DNA of 64,000 nucleotides, from NCBI GenBank assembly GCA_017477505.1, contig JAFUVQ010000013.1, positions 1 to 64,000 on the forward strand, given 5' to 3'. Made by a program: the position numbers and the translations under genes. Origin of the DNA: Eubacterium sp. (GTDB taxonomy: Bacteria > Bacillota > Clostridia > Lachnospirales > Lachnospiraceae). Each line of letters opens with the position of its first letter. Position 1 is the first letter of the stretch. Below the pieces are notes generated by a model, which was given only the letters and a program-made list of their open reading frames with translations, was not told where the DNA came from and did no database searches. This document shows, one piece after another, positions 17,409-26,591 of this stretch.

Positions 17409-19979
17409 CTAGCCTCTACCACAGCAATTCTTATACTTCTTTCCACTGCCGCATGGACACGGATCATTCCTGCCCACCTTGGCTTCCTTCCTCTTTACAG
17501 GTTCCTTCTTTGAGGTTGTATCCTTATTGGTTCCGGTAACCTTGGCTACCTGCTCTCTTTCAACCTTCTCTTCTATTCTTACATGAAGAATGAGTCTTGC
17601 TGTATCATCTCTGATGGCTTCTGTCATGTCTTCAAACATCTCATAACCGGCCATCTTGTATTCTACTACCGGATCTCTCGAGCCGTAACCCTGAAGTCCG
17701 ATACCCTGACGGAGCTGGGCCATGTCATCGATGTTATCCATCCATTTCTTATCAACAACCTTGAGGAGGATGACTCTCTCGATCTCACGCATCTGCTCAG
17801 GATCCGGGAATTCTGATTCTTTTTCTTTGTAGAGCTGCTCTGCCTCTTCGCGGAGTCTCTTCTTGAGCTTTTCAGGATCCCCAGCCTTCTTCTCCTCATC
17901 TGTAAGAACGATAGGCTTAAGAGGTACGATAGGACGGAGCGTATCATTTAACTCCTTGATATCCCAATCCTGTACAGGTGCTTCCTTGGAAGCGGCTCTG
18001 TCTACGTATGCATCTACTGTTTCAAGAACCATGTTGAATACAGTGTCATGCATATTCTCTCCATCAAGAACCTTACGTCTCTCAGCGTAAATAACTTCAC
18101 GCTGTTCATTATTTACTTCATCATATTCAAGAAGGCTCTTTCTGATAGCAAAGTTGTTACCCTCTATCTTCTTCTGTGCCTTCTCTATAAAGCTTGTTAT
18201 GGTCTTATGCTGAATCTCTTCACCTTCAGGAATCTTGAGGGCATCATACATTGACATGATTCGCTCTGAACCGAAAAGTCTCATCAGATCATCCTCAAGT
18301 GAGAGATAGAACTTTGATTCACCCGGATCTCCCTGACGTCCTGAACGACCACGGAGCTGATTATCGATACGACGTGACTCATGTCTCTCTGTACCTATAA
18401 CCTTAAGTCCTCCGAGTTCCGGAACGCCCTCGCCAAGCTTGATATCAGTACCACGGCCTGCCATGTTGGTAGCGATAGTAACAGCACCTGCCTGGCCTGC
18501 ATCAGCAACGATCTCAGCTTCCATTTCATGATACTTTGCATTGAGGACTTTATGAGGTATTCTCTTCTTCTTAAGAAGCTCACTGATTTCCTCGGATGAA
18601 TCGATATTAACCGTACCTACAAGTACAGGCTGTCCCTTCTCATGTGATGCAACAACATCATTTACTATAGCATTAAGCTTTTCTCTCTTTGTCTTATAGA
18701 TAGCATCCTCATGATCGATACGTGCTATAGGAAGGTTGGTCGGAACTACAACAACGTCCATGCCGTAGATTTCACGGAACTCATTTTCCTCTGTAACAGC
18801 AGTACCGGTCATACCGGCCTTCTTCTCGAATTTATTGAAGAAGTTCTGGAATGTAATGGTAGCAAGAGTTCTGCTCTCACGCTTAACCTTTACATTTTCC
18901 TTTGCTTCTATAGCCTGATGGAGTCCGTCGCTGAATCTTCGTCCCGGCATGATACGACCGGTGAACTCGTCTACGATGAGGACCTCATCATCCTTAACTA
19001 CATAATCCTGATCCTTATGCATAAGAGCATGAGCACGAAGTGCCATGATCATGGTATGCTGAATCTCAAGATTCTCGCTGTCGGCAAGGTTTTCTATATG
19101 GAAGAATTTCTCAACTTCCTTAACACCCTGTGCAGTAAGAACACAGTACTTATCCTTTTCATTTACAAGATAATCACCGTCTTCTTCGATATCTTCACCC
19201 ATGAGCATATCCATCTTGCTGATCTCGGTTGAGGCCGTACCTCTCTCCATACGTCTTGCAAGATAATCGCACATTCTGTAGATATCTGTAGACTTTCCGC
19301 TCTGTCCGGAAATGATAAGCGGTGTTCTCGCTTCATCTATAAGGATAGAGTCAATCTCGTCGATGATGGCATAGTGGAGTCCTCTCTGAACGAGCTGCTC
19401 CTTATATATGACCATGTTGTCACGAAGATAATCGAATCCGAGCTCGTTGTTTGTGATGTATGTGATATCACAGTTGTAAGCTTCGCGACGCTCATCATTT
19501 TTCATTTCATTTAAAATGACACCTACGGTAAGTCCGAGGAAACGGTGCACCTGTCCCATCCACTCGGCATCACGCTTTGCCAGGTAATCATTGACTGTGA
19601 CTATGCATACACCCTTGCCCTCTAAGGCATTAAGGTATGCAGGAAGTGTGGAAACGAGTGTTTTACCTTCACCTGTTCTCATTTCAGCGATACGTCCCTG
19701 ATGAAGTATGATACCACCTACAAGCTGTACACGAAAATGCTTCATTCCGAGCGTTCTCCATGCAGCTTCTCTGACAACGGCAAATGCTTCAACGAGAATA
19801 TCATCAAGAGTTTCGCCTTTGGCAAGTCTCTCCTTAAATTCAGGAGTCTTAGCCTTAAGCTCTTCATCTGAAAGCTTCTGCATGGTTTCATCCAGAGCTT
19901 CTATCTTGTCTACTATCGGATATATCTTCTTCAGCTCTCTGTCACTGTGAGTTCCGAAGATTTTTTCTACAAGACCCAT
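17409..19979 (-). CDS. secA: Preprotein translocase ATPase SecA
   Basis: SecA drives protein export through SecYEG. It is 856 residues. Walker A is [17 protein letters not shown], the DEAD-type motif is [17 protein letters not shown], the second nucleotide domain has [15 protein letters not shown] and RQGDPGES, and the C-terminal zinc finger is [16 protein letters not shown] for SecB or ribosome contact. The stop lies inside a short GC hairpin (TAGCTC/GAGCTA). Its promoter probably comes from the duplicated terminator-promoter element just upstream. Confidence 0.98.
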   Translation of the reverse strand: MGLVEKIFGTHSDRELKKIYPIVDKIEALDETMQKLSDEELKAKTPEFKERLAKGETLDDILVEAFAVVREAAWRTLGMKHFRVQLVGGIILHQGRIAEMRTGEGKTLVSTLPAYLNALEGKGVCIVTVNDYLAKRDAEWMGQVHRFLGLTVGVILNEMKNDERREAYNCDITYITNNELGFDYLRDNMVIYKEQLVQRGLHYAIIDEIDSILIDEARTPLIISGQSGKSTDIYRMCDYLARRMERGTASTEISKMDMLMGEDIEEDGDYLVNEKDKYCVLTAQGVKEVEKFFHIENLADSENLEIQHTMIMALRAHALMHKDQDYVVKDDEVLIVDEFTGRIMPGRRFSDGLHQAIEAKENVKVKRESRTLATITFQNFFNKFEKKAGMTGTAVTEENEFREIYGMDVVVVPTNLPIARIDHEDAIYKTKREKLNAIVNDVVASHEKGQPVLVGTVNIDSSEEISELLKKKRIPHKVLNAKYHEMEAEIVADAGQAGAVTIATNMAGRGTDIKLGEGVPELGGLKVIGTERHESRRIDNQLRGRSGRQGDPGESKFYLSLEDDLMRLFGSERIMSMYDALKIPEGEEIQHKTITSFIEKAQKKIEGNNFAIRKSLLEYDEVNNEQREVIYAERRKVLDGENMHDTVFNMVLETVDAYVDRAASKEAPVQDWDIKELNDTLRPIVPLKPIVLTDEEKKAGDPEKLKKRLREEAEQLYKEKESEFPDPEQMREIERVILLKVVDKKWMDNIDDMAQLRQGIGLQGYGSRDPVVEYKMAGYEMFEDMTEAIRDDTARLILHVRIEEKVEREQVAKVTGTNKDTTSKKEPVKRKEAKVGRNDPCPCGSGKKYKNCCGRG

Positions 19980-19999
19980 ATCTGTCCTCCAAGCGATAA

Positions 20000-20060
20000 T
20001 TTTACCGAATTACTATATCATCAAACACTAAAACAGGCAAGCGTTTTTGCCTGCCTGCTT
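20000..20060 (-). promoter_or_regulatory. Terminator-promoter element, copy 2 (upstream of secA)
   Basis: On the minus strand the CAGGCA/TGCCTG hairpin and T-rich tail end the zinc-ribbon gene. TTGCCT in the 3' arm is again 17 bp from TATAGT, positioned to start secA transcription. The hairpin and both boxes are identical to the copy upstream of hom. Confidence 0.6.
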
Positions 20061-20082
20061 TATGTTTTATTCGTTATCCTGT

Positions 20083-20868
20083 TTATATATAAACATACCA
20101 TTTACCATGGACTTTGATCACTCTCACAATGTTGGCTCCCTTTGTGGCGGATCCGTCCTTTGGTTTATAATTGAATTCGGTATTTACGCTGTAGCCCTTC
20201 TCTATATCAATATCTATTCCGTAATAATCCTTGAATTCCTTTTCTACGCTCTGAATTACCGCATCATCGTACAGCGTGCAGTCGATAATCCGAACATCTT
20301 CATATGTTGCTTCTTCAGCAAGGAAATAAGTCTTATAATACTCATCAACGCTTATATCCCCGAAAACATCCTTGCATTCAACTAAATACTTCTCCATGTA
20401 TTCTCTCATCTCAGGTGTACATGTATAATCAGCGTATTTAGTACCGTCACCCTCCGTGAATGCCTCGTAATAACCTCTCACTGTCTTCTTCACAGCCCTC
20501 TTCTCAAAGAATCCGGTTTTAAGAAGGAAAATGAATGTTCCAGCAAGGGCCAGTACAAGAATTACCGCTACCACGATCAGAATACGGCTGCTGCTCCCGT
20601 TCTTTGTTGCGGCTGCCTTAATGCTTTCGGATTTAGTCCTTTCTTTGACTGCCGGTCTGTCGGATGGTGCAGTTTCTCTGCTCCTTGCCGGTCTGTCATA
20701 AGATTCAGTTTTTCTGCCCCGGGAAGGAGCAGCAGCACTCCTGCCCGACACCGGGTCATCATATTGCATATCAAAATCCGAATCCAGATCCACCTGATAG
20801 GAGCCGCAGTATGGGCACTCCTCAGCTGAATCTTCAATGTCTTTGAGACATACTATGCATCTCTTCAT
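20083..20868 (-). CDS. Zinc-ribbon single-pass membrane protein
   Basis: A 261-residue protein. Residues 1-23 form a zinc ribbon with CIVC and CPYC. Residues about 30-90 are Ser/Arg/Pro-rich and disordered. One transmembrane helix at about 95-118 (ILIVVAVILVLALAGTFIFL) is followed by an extracellular domain of about 140 residues with YYEAFTEGDGTKYADYTC, resembling DUF4878/NTF2-like sensor domains in outline. No enzyme motif is visible. Such zinc-ribbon plus TM proteins are frequent in Clostridia and uncharacterised. Confidence 0.7.
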   Translation of the reverse strand: MKRCIVCLKDIEDSAEECPYCGSYQVDLDSDFDMQYDDPVSGRSAAAPSRGRKTESYDRPARSRETAPSDRPAVKERTKSESIKAAATKNGSSSRILIVVAVILVLALAGTFIFLLKTGFFEKRAVKKTVRGYYEAFTEGDGTKYADYTCTPEMREYMEKYLVECKDVFGDISVDEYYKTYFLAEEATYEDVRIIDCTLYDDAVIQSVEKEFKDYYGIDIDIEKGYSVNTEFNYKPKDGSATKGANIVRVIKVHGKWYVYI

Positions 20869-20963
20869 TTTTCATTTTCCCCCTAATAATCCTGTACTTT
20901 AGATTCAAGTCCCGCTCGCGACATGTGCCGCGACAGCGCGAATTGCGAAGTATCCTGTGATAT

Positions 20964-21000
20964 CAAAAAAATGGAGCCGCAGGATATCCTCCGGCTCCTT
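20964..21000 (-). terminator. Terminator after hpf
   Basis: Minus strand: GGAGCCGGAGGATATCCTGCGGCTCC folds with one mismatch and runs into ATTTTTTTGA. It starts about 20 bp past the hpf stop. Confidence 0.85.
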
Positions 21001-21020
21001 TGAAAGGTTTGAAAAAAGAA

Positions 21021-21560
21021 CTAGAACTCAGGTTCTATAAGTCCGTATGTATTTCCTTTACGCTTATATACAACATTCACTTCATCAGTCTCAGCATTTC
21101 TGAATACGTAGAAGCTATGTCCAAGAAGTTCCATCTGAACACATGCATCTTCCGGATACATAGGCTTAACTGCGAATCTCTTGCTTCTGATGATCTGAAT
21201 CTCATCCTCATCATAATCAACTTCTTCATCAATGAAGTTGTCCTGGAAGAATGCTGCATCCTGCTCCTTATCGATGAGCTTCTTCTTATATCTGGTAACC
21301 TGACGATCAATGATCTCAACCACCATATCTATAGATACATACATATCATCGCTGACCTGCTCAGCTCTTATGATATGTCCCTTCATAGGAATTGTTACTT
21401 CTATCTTTTGCCTCTCCTTCTCCACTGACAGAGTAACCATCATCTTTGTGTCTTCGTTAAAATACTTCTCAAGTCTTCCAAGCTTATCATAGATAGCTTC
21501 CTTGAGCCCCTCAGTTACGTCGATGTTTTTTCCACTGATTATATAGTTCATGCCATTCAC
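21021..21560 (-). CDS. hpf: Long-form ribosome hibernation promoting factor HPF
   Basis: HPF dimerises 70S ribosomes into 100S particles in stationary phase. The 179-residue length marks the long form: an N-terminal RaiA/YfiA domain (YIISGKNIDVTEGLKEAIYDKL, given in part; VEIIDRQVTRYKKKL), an acidic linker, and the C-terminal dimerisation domain with KRFAVKPMYPEDACVQMELL in which GHSFYVFRNAETDEVNVVYKR closes the fold (given in part). It is monocistronic with its own terminator. The 490-bp upstream region carries DnaA-box-like nonamers. Confidence 0.95.
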   Translation of the reverse strand: MNGMNYIISGKNIDVTEGLKEAIYDKLGRLEKYFNEDTKMMVTLSVEKERQKIEVTIPMKGHIIRAEQVSDDMYVSIDMVVEIIDRQVTRYKKKLIDKEQDAAFFQDNFIDEEVDYDEDEIQIIRSKRFAVKPMYPEDACVQMELLGHSFYVFRNAETDEVNVVYKRKGNTYGLIEPEF

Positions 21561-22051
21561 TCCTTTGCAAGTTCTTGCTCCGATTTATATACACCTGTTT
21601 AGCTTATAAGATGAATATCGGAACTGATTTGATTATACCATACACTTGTACTTCTATCAAATAATTTCTTTGTCAGACATTTTAGTAATTTTTCAGACAA
21701 ATCTTACAATTTCTGTCAAGTACATGCATTTAAAAAAAATAAATTCGTAACAATCGACAAAATTATTTTTACATAATATTTTTCTTGTAAAATGTCTTAT
21801 GTTAAGTAATTTTCTGTTGATAATGTTGATAACTTTGTCAATAACCTCGCAAATAACGCATTTTCGTGGAAGTTATCAACATGTGCAGAATTATTGAAAT
21901 TTAATTATAGTCAACCAAACCATATGTTCTTTGGGCAAATTGCACAAAACGATATATTCTGACTATTTCAAACGCCTTTTGAATACAAAAAAGCGACTCC
22001 GATACTTTCGTACCGGAGCCGCTGAATGTATATTTGGGTTTCTTTTGTGAA
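21561..22051. other. AT-rich intergenic region with three DnaA-box-like nonamers and a perfect inverted repeat
   Basis: No gene is evident in 490 bp. TGTTGATAA occurs twice head to tail (21815-21823 and 21824-21832) and its complement TTATCAACA once (21873-21881). ATGTTGATAACTT (21823-21835) and AAGTTATCAACAT (21870-21882) form a perfect 13-bp inverted repeat with a 34-bp spacer. The flanks are A/T-rich. The hpf promoter should lie in the same region, and the NlpC/P60 terminator closes it on the right. Confidence 0.6.
21987..22023 (-). terminator. Terminator after the NlpC/P60 gene
   Basis: Minus strand hairpin GCGGCTCCGGTAC / GTATCGGAGTCGC with a short loop, followed by TTTTTTG. It lies about 30 bp past the stop. 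Confidence 0.88.
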
Positions 22052-23389
22052 CTATCTTATGATCCTTATGGCTTTATAAGGAGTTCTGTAATTATATACA
22101 GAGGTCTTAATACCTGCAGATGGAGAACTTGCGTGAACTACCATTCCATTTCCTGTATATAATGCAACGTGACCTATAAGTCCCGATGATCCGAGGTAAT
22201 ATATAAGGTCACCCGGCTGAAGTGCTGACATCGGAACCTCATAACCTGACTGGGACTGTGCTATAGTCTCATGAGGAAGTGAATATCCGAAATGTGCATA
22301 TACAGCCATCGTAAATCCTGAACAGTCAGCTCCGTTTGTAAGACTTGATCCGCCATATACATATGGATTACCGACAAACTGAAGTGCAAACTGTGCTACC
22401 TGATTACCAAGTGCAGAGTTGCCTGCCGGAACCTGAGCCTCTGTAGGCGCCTCAGTTGGAGCCTGAGTTGCTGCTTCTGTAGTAGCTTCCGCATTTCCTG
22501 TATTCTGCTGAGGAGCCTGTGTCGCCGCCTCTGTCGGAGCCTGAGTTGCTGCCTCTGTAGCAGCTTCCGTAGCCTTAGCTATTGCATCAGCCTCGGCCTT
22601 CTTTCTTGCCTCTTCTGCTGCTATCTCTTCAGTAACAGTGGTTGCTCTTGTTGTTGCGAACCTGGCATCCACATATTCTACATTTACATATCCTTTAACG
22701 TCACCGTCAACTGCTATATACCACCAGTCTCCTTCTTTGGAGATGATCTCGTATTTCTCGCCACCCTGAACAAGTGTTACAACTTCACTGTTGATATCTG
22801 CTGCCGCTCTGACTCTGAGAGCTCCGACAAGAATCTCCCCCTGTTCCTTTACACCGTTATTCTTGCACCACTCACCGGCATCATCACCAAATGCAAGATA
22901 CTCAGTCTTTACGTAGCCTTCGCAGTTACCTGACTGGATGAATGTCCATCCCTTTCTTGTCTCACCGACAAGACAGATACCGCCGCTCTCAAGATGACCA
23001 ACGATTTCAGCATCCTCTGAGCCTTCTTTTCTGATATTGAGACGATTGCCTGCATCTACAGTAGCAACCGCTCTGTCCTGGAACTGCTTGTACAGAACAT
23101 CCTGTTCAGCATCTCCCGGTGTAGCATCAGCCTCTGCATCTGAAAGAGTTGCAACTCCGTCTACCACCTTGATCTCTGTAAACTTAGCTGAAATGTTACT
23201 TGAATTTTCATTCAGCATATTTACAAGATTTTCAAACTTCTCAGTATCACCTGACTGTATAAAACTGTCTACTTTACTTGATATACTTACATCTTCTATA
23301 TTCTTTGCTGTTGATGCATTTGCCGAAATATTCGGAAGGAGCATAGACGCTGCAAGAACCACTGCTGTAAGTCTCTTAATCTTATACAC
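22052..23389 (-). CDS. Secreted NlpC/P60 peptidoglycan hydrolase with SH3b domains
   Basis: A 445-residue cell-wall endopeptidase. Residues 1-26 form a signal peptide. Two bacterial SH3 domains follow: VDAGNRLNIRKEGSEDAEIV with GWTFIQ and GYVKTEYL, then GALRVRAAADINSEVVTLV with DWWYIA. An Ala/Thr/Pro/Glu-rich linker (repeats of EAATQAPT) spans about 265-325. The NlpC/P60 domain has Cys in NGADCSGFTMAVYAHFG, His in LIGHVALYTGNG and a third polar residue near VVHASSP. It probably cuts D-Glu-containing stem peptides. WalR-like repeats precede the gene. Confidence 0.92.
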   Translation of the reverse strand: MYKIKRLTAVVLAASMLLPNISANASTAKNIEDVSISSKVDSFIQSGDTEKFENLVNMLNENSSNISAKFTEIKVVDGVATLSDAEADATPGDAEQDVLYKQFQDRAVATVDAGNRLNIRKEGSEDAEIVGHLESGGICLVGETRKGWTFIQSGNCEGYVKTEYLAFGDDAGEWCKNNGVKEQGEILVGALRVRAAADINSEVVTLVQGGEKYEIISKEGDWWYIAVDGDVKGYVNVEYVDARFATTRATTVTEEIAAEEARKKAEADAIAKATEAATEAATQAPTEAATQAPQQNTGNAEATTEAATQAPTEAPTEAQVPAGNSALGNQVAQFALQFVGNPYVYGGSSLTNGADCSGFTMAVYAHFGYSLPHETIAQSQSGYEVPMSALQPGDLIYYLGSSGLIGHVALYTGNGMVVHASSPSAGIKTSVYNYRTPYKAIRIIR

Positions 23390-23432
23390 TTTATGACCTC
23401 CAGTTCATAAATGTTTCGTTTTAACTAAATAT

Positions 23433-23459
23433 GTTACAAAATTGTTACGAATTGTTACA
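23433..23459 (-). promoter_or_regulatory. Helically phased TGTAAC repeats, WalR-box-like
   Basis: On the minus strand TGTAAC, CGTAAC and TGTAAC stand with 4- and 5-nt gaps, 44-70 bp upstream of the NlpC/P60 start. The WalR consensus is TGTWAH-N5-TGTWAH; the last pair fits with one mismatch. WalR controls NlpC/P60 hydrolases in Bacillus, so the link is plausible but unproven, and whether this genome has WalRK cannot be seen. Confidence 0.45.
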
Positions 23460-23610
23460 TCGCTAATATAACACCCGTTAACAGTATTGTCAACAATCAA
23501 TTTATTAAAATAATATGAATTTTGGCGTAATTACTATGTTTTTTGTGTGAACAGGAGGCGTATTTAGTTAACATAAATATTGTTACAAAACAATTTAATA
23601 ATTTAACATT

Positions 23611-23640
23611 TTGGATTTTTCATCTATTTTGTGCTACAAT
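23611..23640 (+). promoter_or_regulatory. Promoter of the small membrane-protein gene
   Basis: TTGGAT (23611-23616) and TACAAT (23635-23640) with 18-bp spacing, 37 bp before the ATG at 23677. It also argues against a longer reading frame beginning at 23611. Confidence 0.5.
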
Positions 23641-23676
23641 ATCCGCCGACCACTATATTCTGATGGAGCAAAGGAA

Positions 23677-24135
23677 ATGACAGGCGAGACAAACAAATCC
23701 AAGCGTATCATTTTAAATACCATTTTAATTCTTGCAGCAATAATTCTTGTCATTATAATAGCCCTGGCAATCAAAGGACTTGGCACTGAAAAAAAGAAGG
23801 AAAATGACAGAGAAAATGACGGAGAATATGCCAGGAAAATTGCTGTGGCATGCCATGCAGCTCTTGCAAATGAAGATGCATATGCGGCAGCTATGGATAT
23901 TATAGATTCACCTGCCGGTCAGCTGGTCTTATACCTGGACGCCTCAGGATTAACCGGTGCTCCAAAAGAGTTTGAAACAGAATTCAGTAACAATTTTGAA
24001 AGAGACAACAAATTCCATGTTCCTGAATACAGACTCAATGGTGCAGAAGTATTCATTATTAAAATAAGAGACAACAGCATGACCGTGTGGTCCGGAAAAA
24101 AAGACGGCACCACGCTTGAACTGTTATATCAATAA
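23677..24135 (+). CDS. Small single-pass membrane protein, unknown function
   Basis: A 152-residue protein from ATG 23677 (AAAGGA upstream). A short basic N-terminus is followed by one transmembrane helix (IILNTILILAAIILVIIIAL) and a highly charged stretch (KKKENDRENDGEYA). The extracytoplasmic part ends in VFIIKIRDNSMTVWSGK. No family is recognised. It is divergent from the NlpC/P60 gene and 56 bp upstream of the tsaC gene, so it may share that transcript. Confidence 0.65.
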   Translation: MTGETNKSKRIILNTILILAAIILVIIIALAIKGLGTEKKKENDRENDGEYARKIAVACHAALANEDAYAAAMDIIDSPAGQLVLYLDASGLTGAPKEFETEFSNNFERDNKFHVPEYRLNGAEVFIIKIRDNSMTVWSGKKDGTTLELLYQ

Positions 24136-24191
24136 GCGATTGAAAAATATAATCCGAATGAAAAACTGATTGTATAATATGGTGAAAGAAA

Positions 24192-25307
24192 ATGACTACT
24201 ATTATTAAAGATGAAAATGATCCGAAGCTTTATTCCACTGCTTCAGAGATTCTTAGAAACGGCGGACTTGTTGCTTTTCCTACTGAAACCGTATATGGTC
24301 TCGGGGGAGACGCTCTCTCCGCAGACAGTTCTAAGAAAATCTACGCTGCCAAAGGGCGCCCGAGCGACAACCCGCTTATCGTTCATATCGCTGATACATC
24401 AGATGTATATAAGCTGGCTGAATATGTTCCTGATGCAGCAAAGGCTCTGATGGAAGCATTCTGGCCGGGTCCTCTTACTATCATTTTAAAGAAGAAAGCT
24501 ATAGTTCCCGACGAGACCACAGGCGGACTGCCGACTGTGGCAATAAGAATGCCGTCTCATCCTGTTGCAGCAAAGCTTATAGAGGAAAGCGGCGTATATA
24601 TTGCCGCCCCGTCGGCTAATATTTCAGGAAGGCCCTCGCCCACCGAAGCATCACATGTAATCGAGGATATGGATGGCCGTATCGATATGATCATTGACGG
24701 CGGTGCAGTCGGAATAGGAATTGAATCAACAATCGTGGATTTAAGCGGCATTCCTTCCGCTCATTCAGAAAACACAGCTGATGAAGCATCGGCTCTTCCG
24801 GTAATTCTTCGTCCCGGTTTCATAACCAAAGCCATGCTCGAGGCTGTTGTCGGTCCGGTCACTATCGATAAAGCTATTATAGAACCGGATCCTAATCTAA
24901 GGCCTAAGGCCCCGGGAATGAAATATACTCACTATGCACCAAAAGGCGAACTTACCATAGTTGCAGCTTCTCTCAATGATAATGAAAAGAGCGGTACGGA
25001 ATCAGACCCGGTACGGATTGCAAAAAGGATCAACGAACTGGTTCTTGAAAAAACAATTCAGGGATATAAAACTGCTGTTCTCACAACCCGGGATAATGCT
25101 TTGCTTTACAAATCAGAAAATGTTATACTTCTCGGTGACGATAGGAGCGGCAGAACTGTTGCCGCAAGACTCTACAGCGCTCTCAGAGAATGTGACGCTA
25201 TAGGTGCGGAATACATTTATTCAGAAAGCTATGACGATACAGACTTCGGCGGTGCCATCATGAACAGACTGCTCAAGGCGGCCGGACACCGTGTGATCAC
25301 TGTTTAA
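24192..25307 (+). CDS. tsaC2: L-threonylcarbamoyladenylate synthase (TsaC/Sua5 type)
   Basis: This enzyme makes threonylcarbamoyl-AMP from threonine, bicarbonate and ATP, the donor used by TsaD. At 371 residues it is the long Sua5/YwlC form. The YrdC domain (1 to about 205) has GGLVAFPTETVYGLGGDA, KGRPSDNPLIVHI, FWPGPLTII, SANISGRPSPT and the active-site cap; it is followed by the linker KAPGMKYTHYAPKGEL and the Sua5 domain. RBS GGTGAAAGAAA is weak. It is followed by rpiB 60 bp later. It completes the t6A gene set with tsaB, tsaD and tsaE. Confidence 0.95.
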   Translation: MTTIIKDENDPKLYSTASEILRNGGLVAFPTETVYGLGGDALSADSSKKIYAAKGRPSDNPLIVHIADTSDVYKLAEYVPDAAKALMEAFWPGPLTIILKKKAIVPDETTGGLPTVAIRMPSHPVAAKLIEESGVYIAAPSANISGRPSPTEASHVIEDMDGRIDMIIDGGAVGIGIESTIVDLSGIPSAHSENTADEASALPVILRPGFITKAMLEAVVGPVTIDKAIIEPDPNLRPKAPGMKYTHYAPKGELTIVAASLNDNEKSGTESDPVRIAKRINELVLEKTIQGYKTAVLTTRDNALLYKSENVILLGDDRSGRTVAARLYSALRECDAIGAEYIYSESYDDTDFGGAIMNRLLKAAGHRVITV

Positions 25308-25367
25308 TCATTAACATACCTGAATGGCCATATAATAAAATGTCTATATAATTGAAAGGAATACAAA

Positions 25368-25796
25368 ATGAAGATTACCATTGGTTCAGACCACGGCGGA
25401 TACGAACTTAAATTACAGATTATAGAACACCTCAAAGAAAGAGGCATTGAGATAAATGATGCAGGCTGTGACAGCCCTGCTTCCTGTGACTACCCTGTCT
25501 ATGCGAAAAAGGTTGCTGCCGCTATTCAGAATAAGGAAGCAGATCTCGGCATACTTATATGCGGAACCGGCATCGGCATGTCCATGGCAGCAAATAAAGA
25601 AGAAGGCATAAGAGCCGCCCTCTGTCATGATGTATTTTCAGCTGAAGCCACACGTTCTCACAATAATGCAAATATACTCTGCATGGGCGCCCGTGTCATC
25701 GGACCGGGACTGGCAGAAATGATAGTCGATACATTTATCGACACCCCATTTTCCAATGATGAACGTCACATCCGCAGACTGAGTCTTTTCTCGTAA
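25368..25796 (+). CDS. rpiB: Ribose-5-phosphate isomerase B
   Basis: RpiB interconverts ribose 5-phosphate and ribulose 5-phosphate. 142 residues. Hallmarks are IGSDHGGYELK, the cysteine loop ILICGTGIGMSMAANK, and SHNNANILCMGARVIG. It is preceded by GAAAGGAA. It follows tsaC on the plus strand and a bidirectional terminator lies beyond. Transketolase, a partner in the non-oxidative pentose phosphate pathway, is 17 kb away. Confidence 0.96.
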   Translation: MKITIGSDHGGYELKLQIIEHLKERGIEINDAGCDSPASCDYPVYAKKVAAAIQNKEADLGILICGTGIGMSMAANKEEGIRAALCHDVFSAEATRSHNNANILCMGARVIGPGLAEMIVDTFIDTPFSNDERHIRRLSLFS

Positions 25797-25857
25797 ATCA
25801 ATGAAATACAGTCATGATATTTCACTTCAATAACCACATCACTACTGCTTCATTCAC

Positions 25858-25917
25858 AATAAAACCACCCGCCGTTGATATGTACCCTCTTTACCGGACC
25901 ATGGCAGGTGGTTTTAT
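25858..25917. terminator. Bidirectional terminator between rpiB and the response regulator gene
   Basis: AATAAAACCACC pairs with GGTGGTTTTATT around a 36-nt loop. A and T runs on both sides suit convergent transcription from rpiB (+) and the regulator (-). Confidence 0.75.
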
Positions 25918-25926
25918 TATTGGTTC

Positions 25927-26565
25927 TCATTTACACAATTTATAATAAAATATTGCAAGATTCGTTCTGTCTCTCAGGTCAAGTTTGCTGAGAATATTAC
26001 TGATATAATTCCGGACTGTTCCTTCTGAAAGGAACAGTTTTTCGGATATTTCTTTGTTGGAGAGTCCTTCCGCAACAAGGGATACAACTTCTATCTCCTG
26101 CTCGGTCAATCCAAGATTTCTTAATTCTTTTCCCAAACCTGAAGCATTACCGCTTCCCAGTATTATCCGCGGCAGTTTCTCTGTCACTTCATTTCCAAAT
26201 ACTGACTGTCCGCCGTAAACAGCCTTAAGGGATGGTATTATGGAATCAAAATCCTGCTTTATGATATATCCCTTTGCTCCGATGGTCAGTGCTTTCGCTA
26301 TATACTCATCATCGTTAAATGTAGTGAGATACAGTATCTTCGCTTCAGGATTTTCGGCAAGAATACCTTCCCCGGCTTCAAGCCCTGTCATTCCCGCCAT
26401 ACGTATATCCATCAGCAGCACATCCGGATGATTCGTATTGAAGAGATTAATAGCATCCTCACCGGAATTACCCGTTGCAATAACTTCAATATCAGGATCA
26501 GACTCCACTATAGTTCTAAGCGACATCGCTACCAGTTTATCATCATCTACTATGATTACCCTCAT
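25927..26565 (-). CDS. NarL/LuxR-family response regulator
   Basis: 212 residues. The receiver domain has acidic DDD at 7-9, the phosphorylated Asp in VLLMDIRMAG (about residue 54), Thr in YLTTFND and Lys in AKGYIIK. The C-terminal LuxR-type HTH spans about 145-205 with LTEQEIEVVSLVAEGLSNKE and LFLSEGTVRNYISNIL. Its cognate kinase is most likely the HisKA_3 kinase at 27463-28752, with pflA between them on the same strand. That suggests control of fermentative metabolism, an inference from position. Confidence 0.93.
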   Translation of the reverse strand: MRVIIVDDDKLVAMSLRTIVESDPDIEVIATGNSGEDAINLFNTNHPDVLLMDIRMAGMTGLEAGEGILAENPEAKILYLTTFNDDEYIAKALTIGAKGYIIKQDFDSIIPSLKAVYGGQSVFGNEVTEKLPRIILGSGNASGLGKELRNLGLTEQEIEVVSLVAEGLSNKEISEKLFLSEGTVRNYISNILSKLDLRDRTNLAIFYYKLCK

Positions 26566-26591
26566 TTACTTAACTACTCCCATCCAGCCTT

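Noticed and set aside
17341..17411. Terminator after secA
   Set aside because: The TAGCTC/GAGCTA hairpin overlaps the stop codon and has no T tract, so I did not list it as a terminator.
21561..22051. Chromosomal origin (oriC)
   Set aside because: The DnaA-box-like sites differ from consensus by one base each, only three are seen, and no dnaA, dnaN, rpmH or gyrase genes are near.
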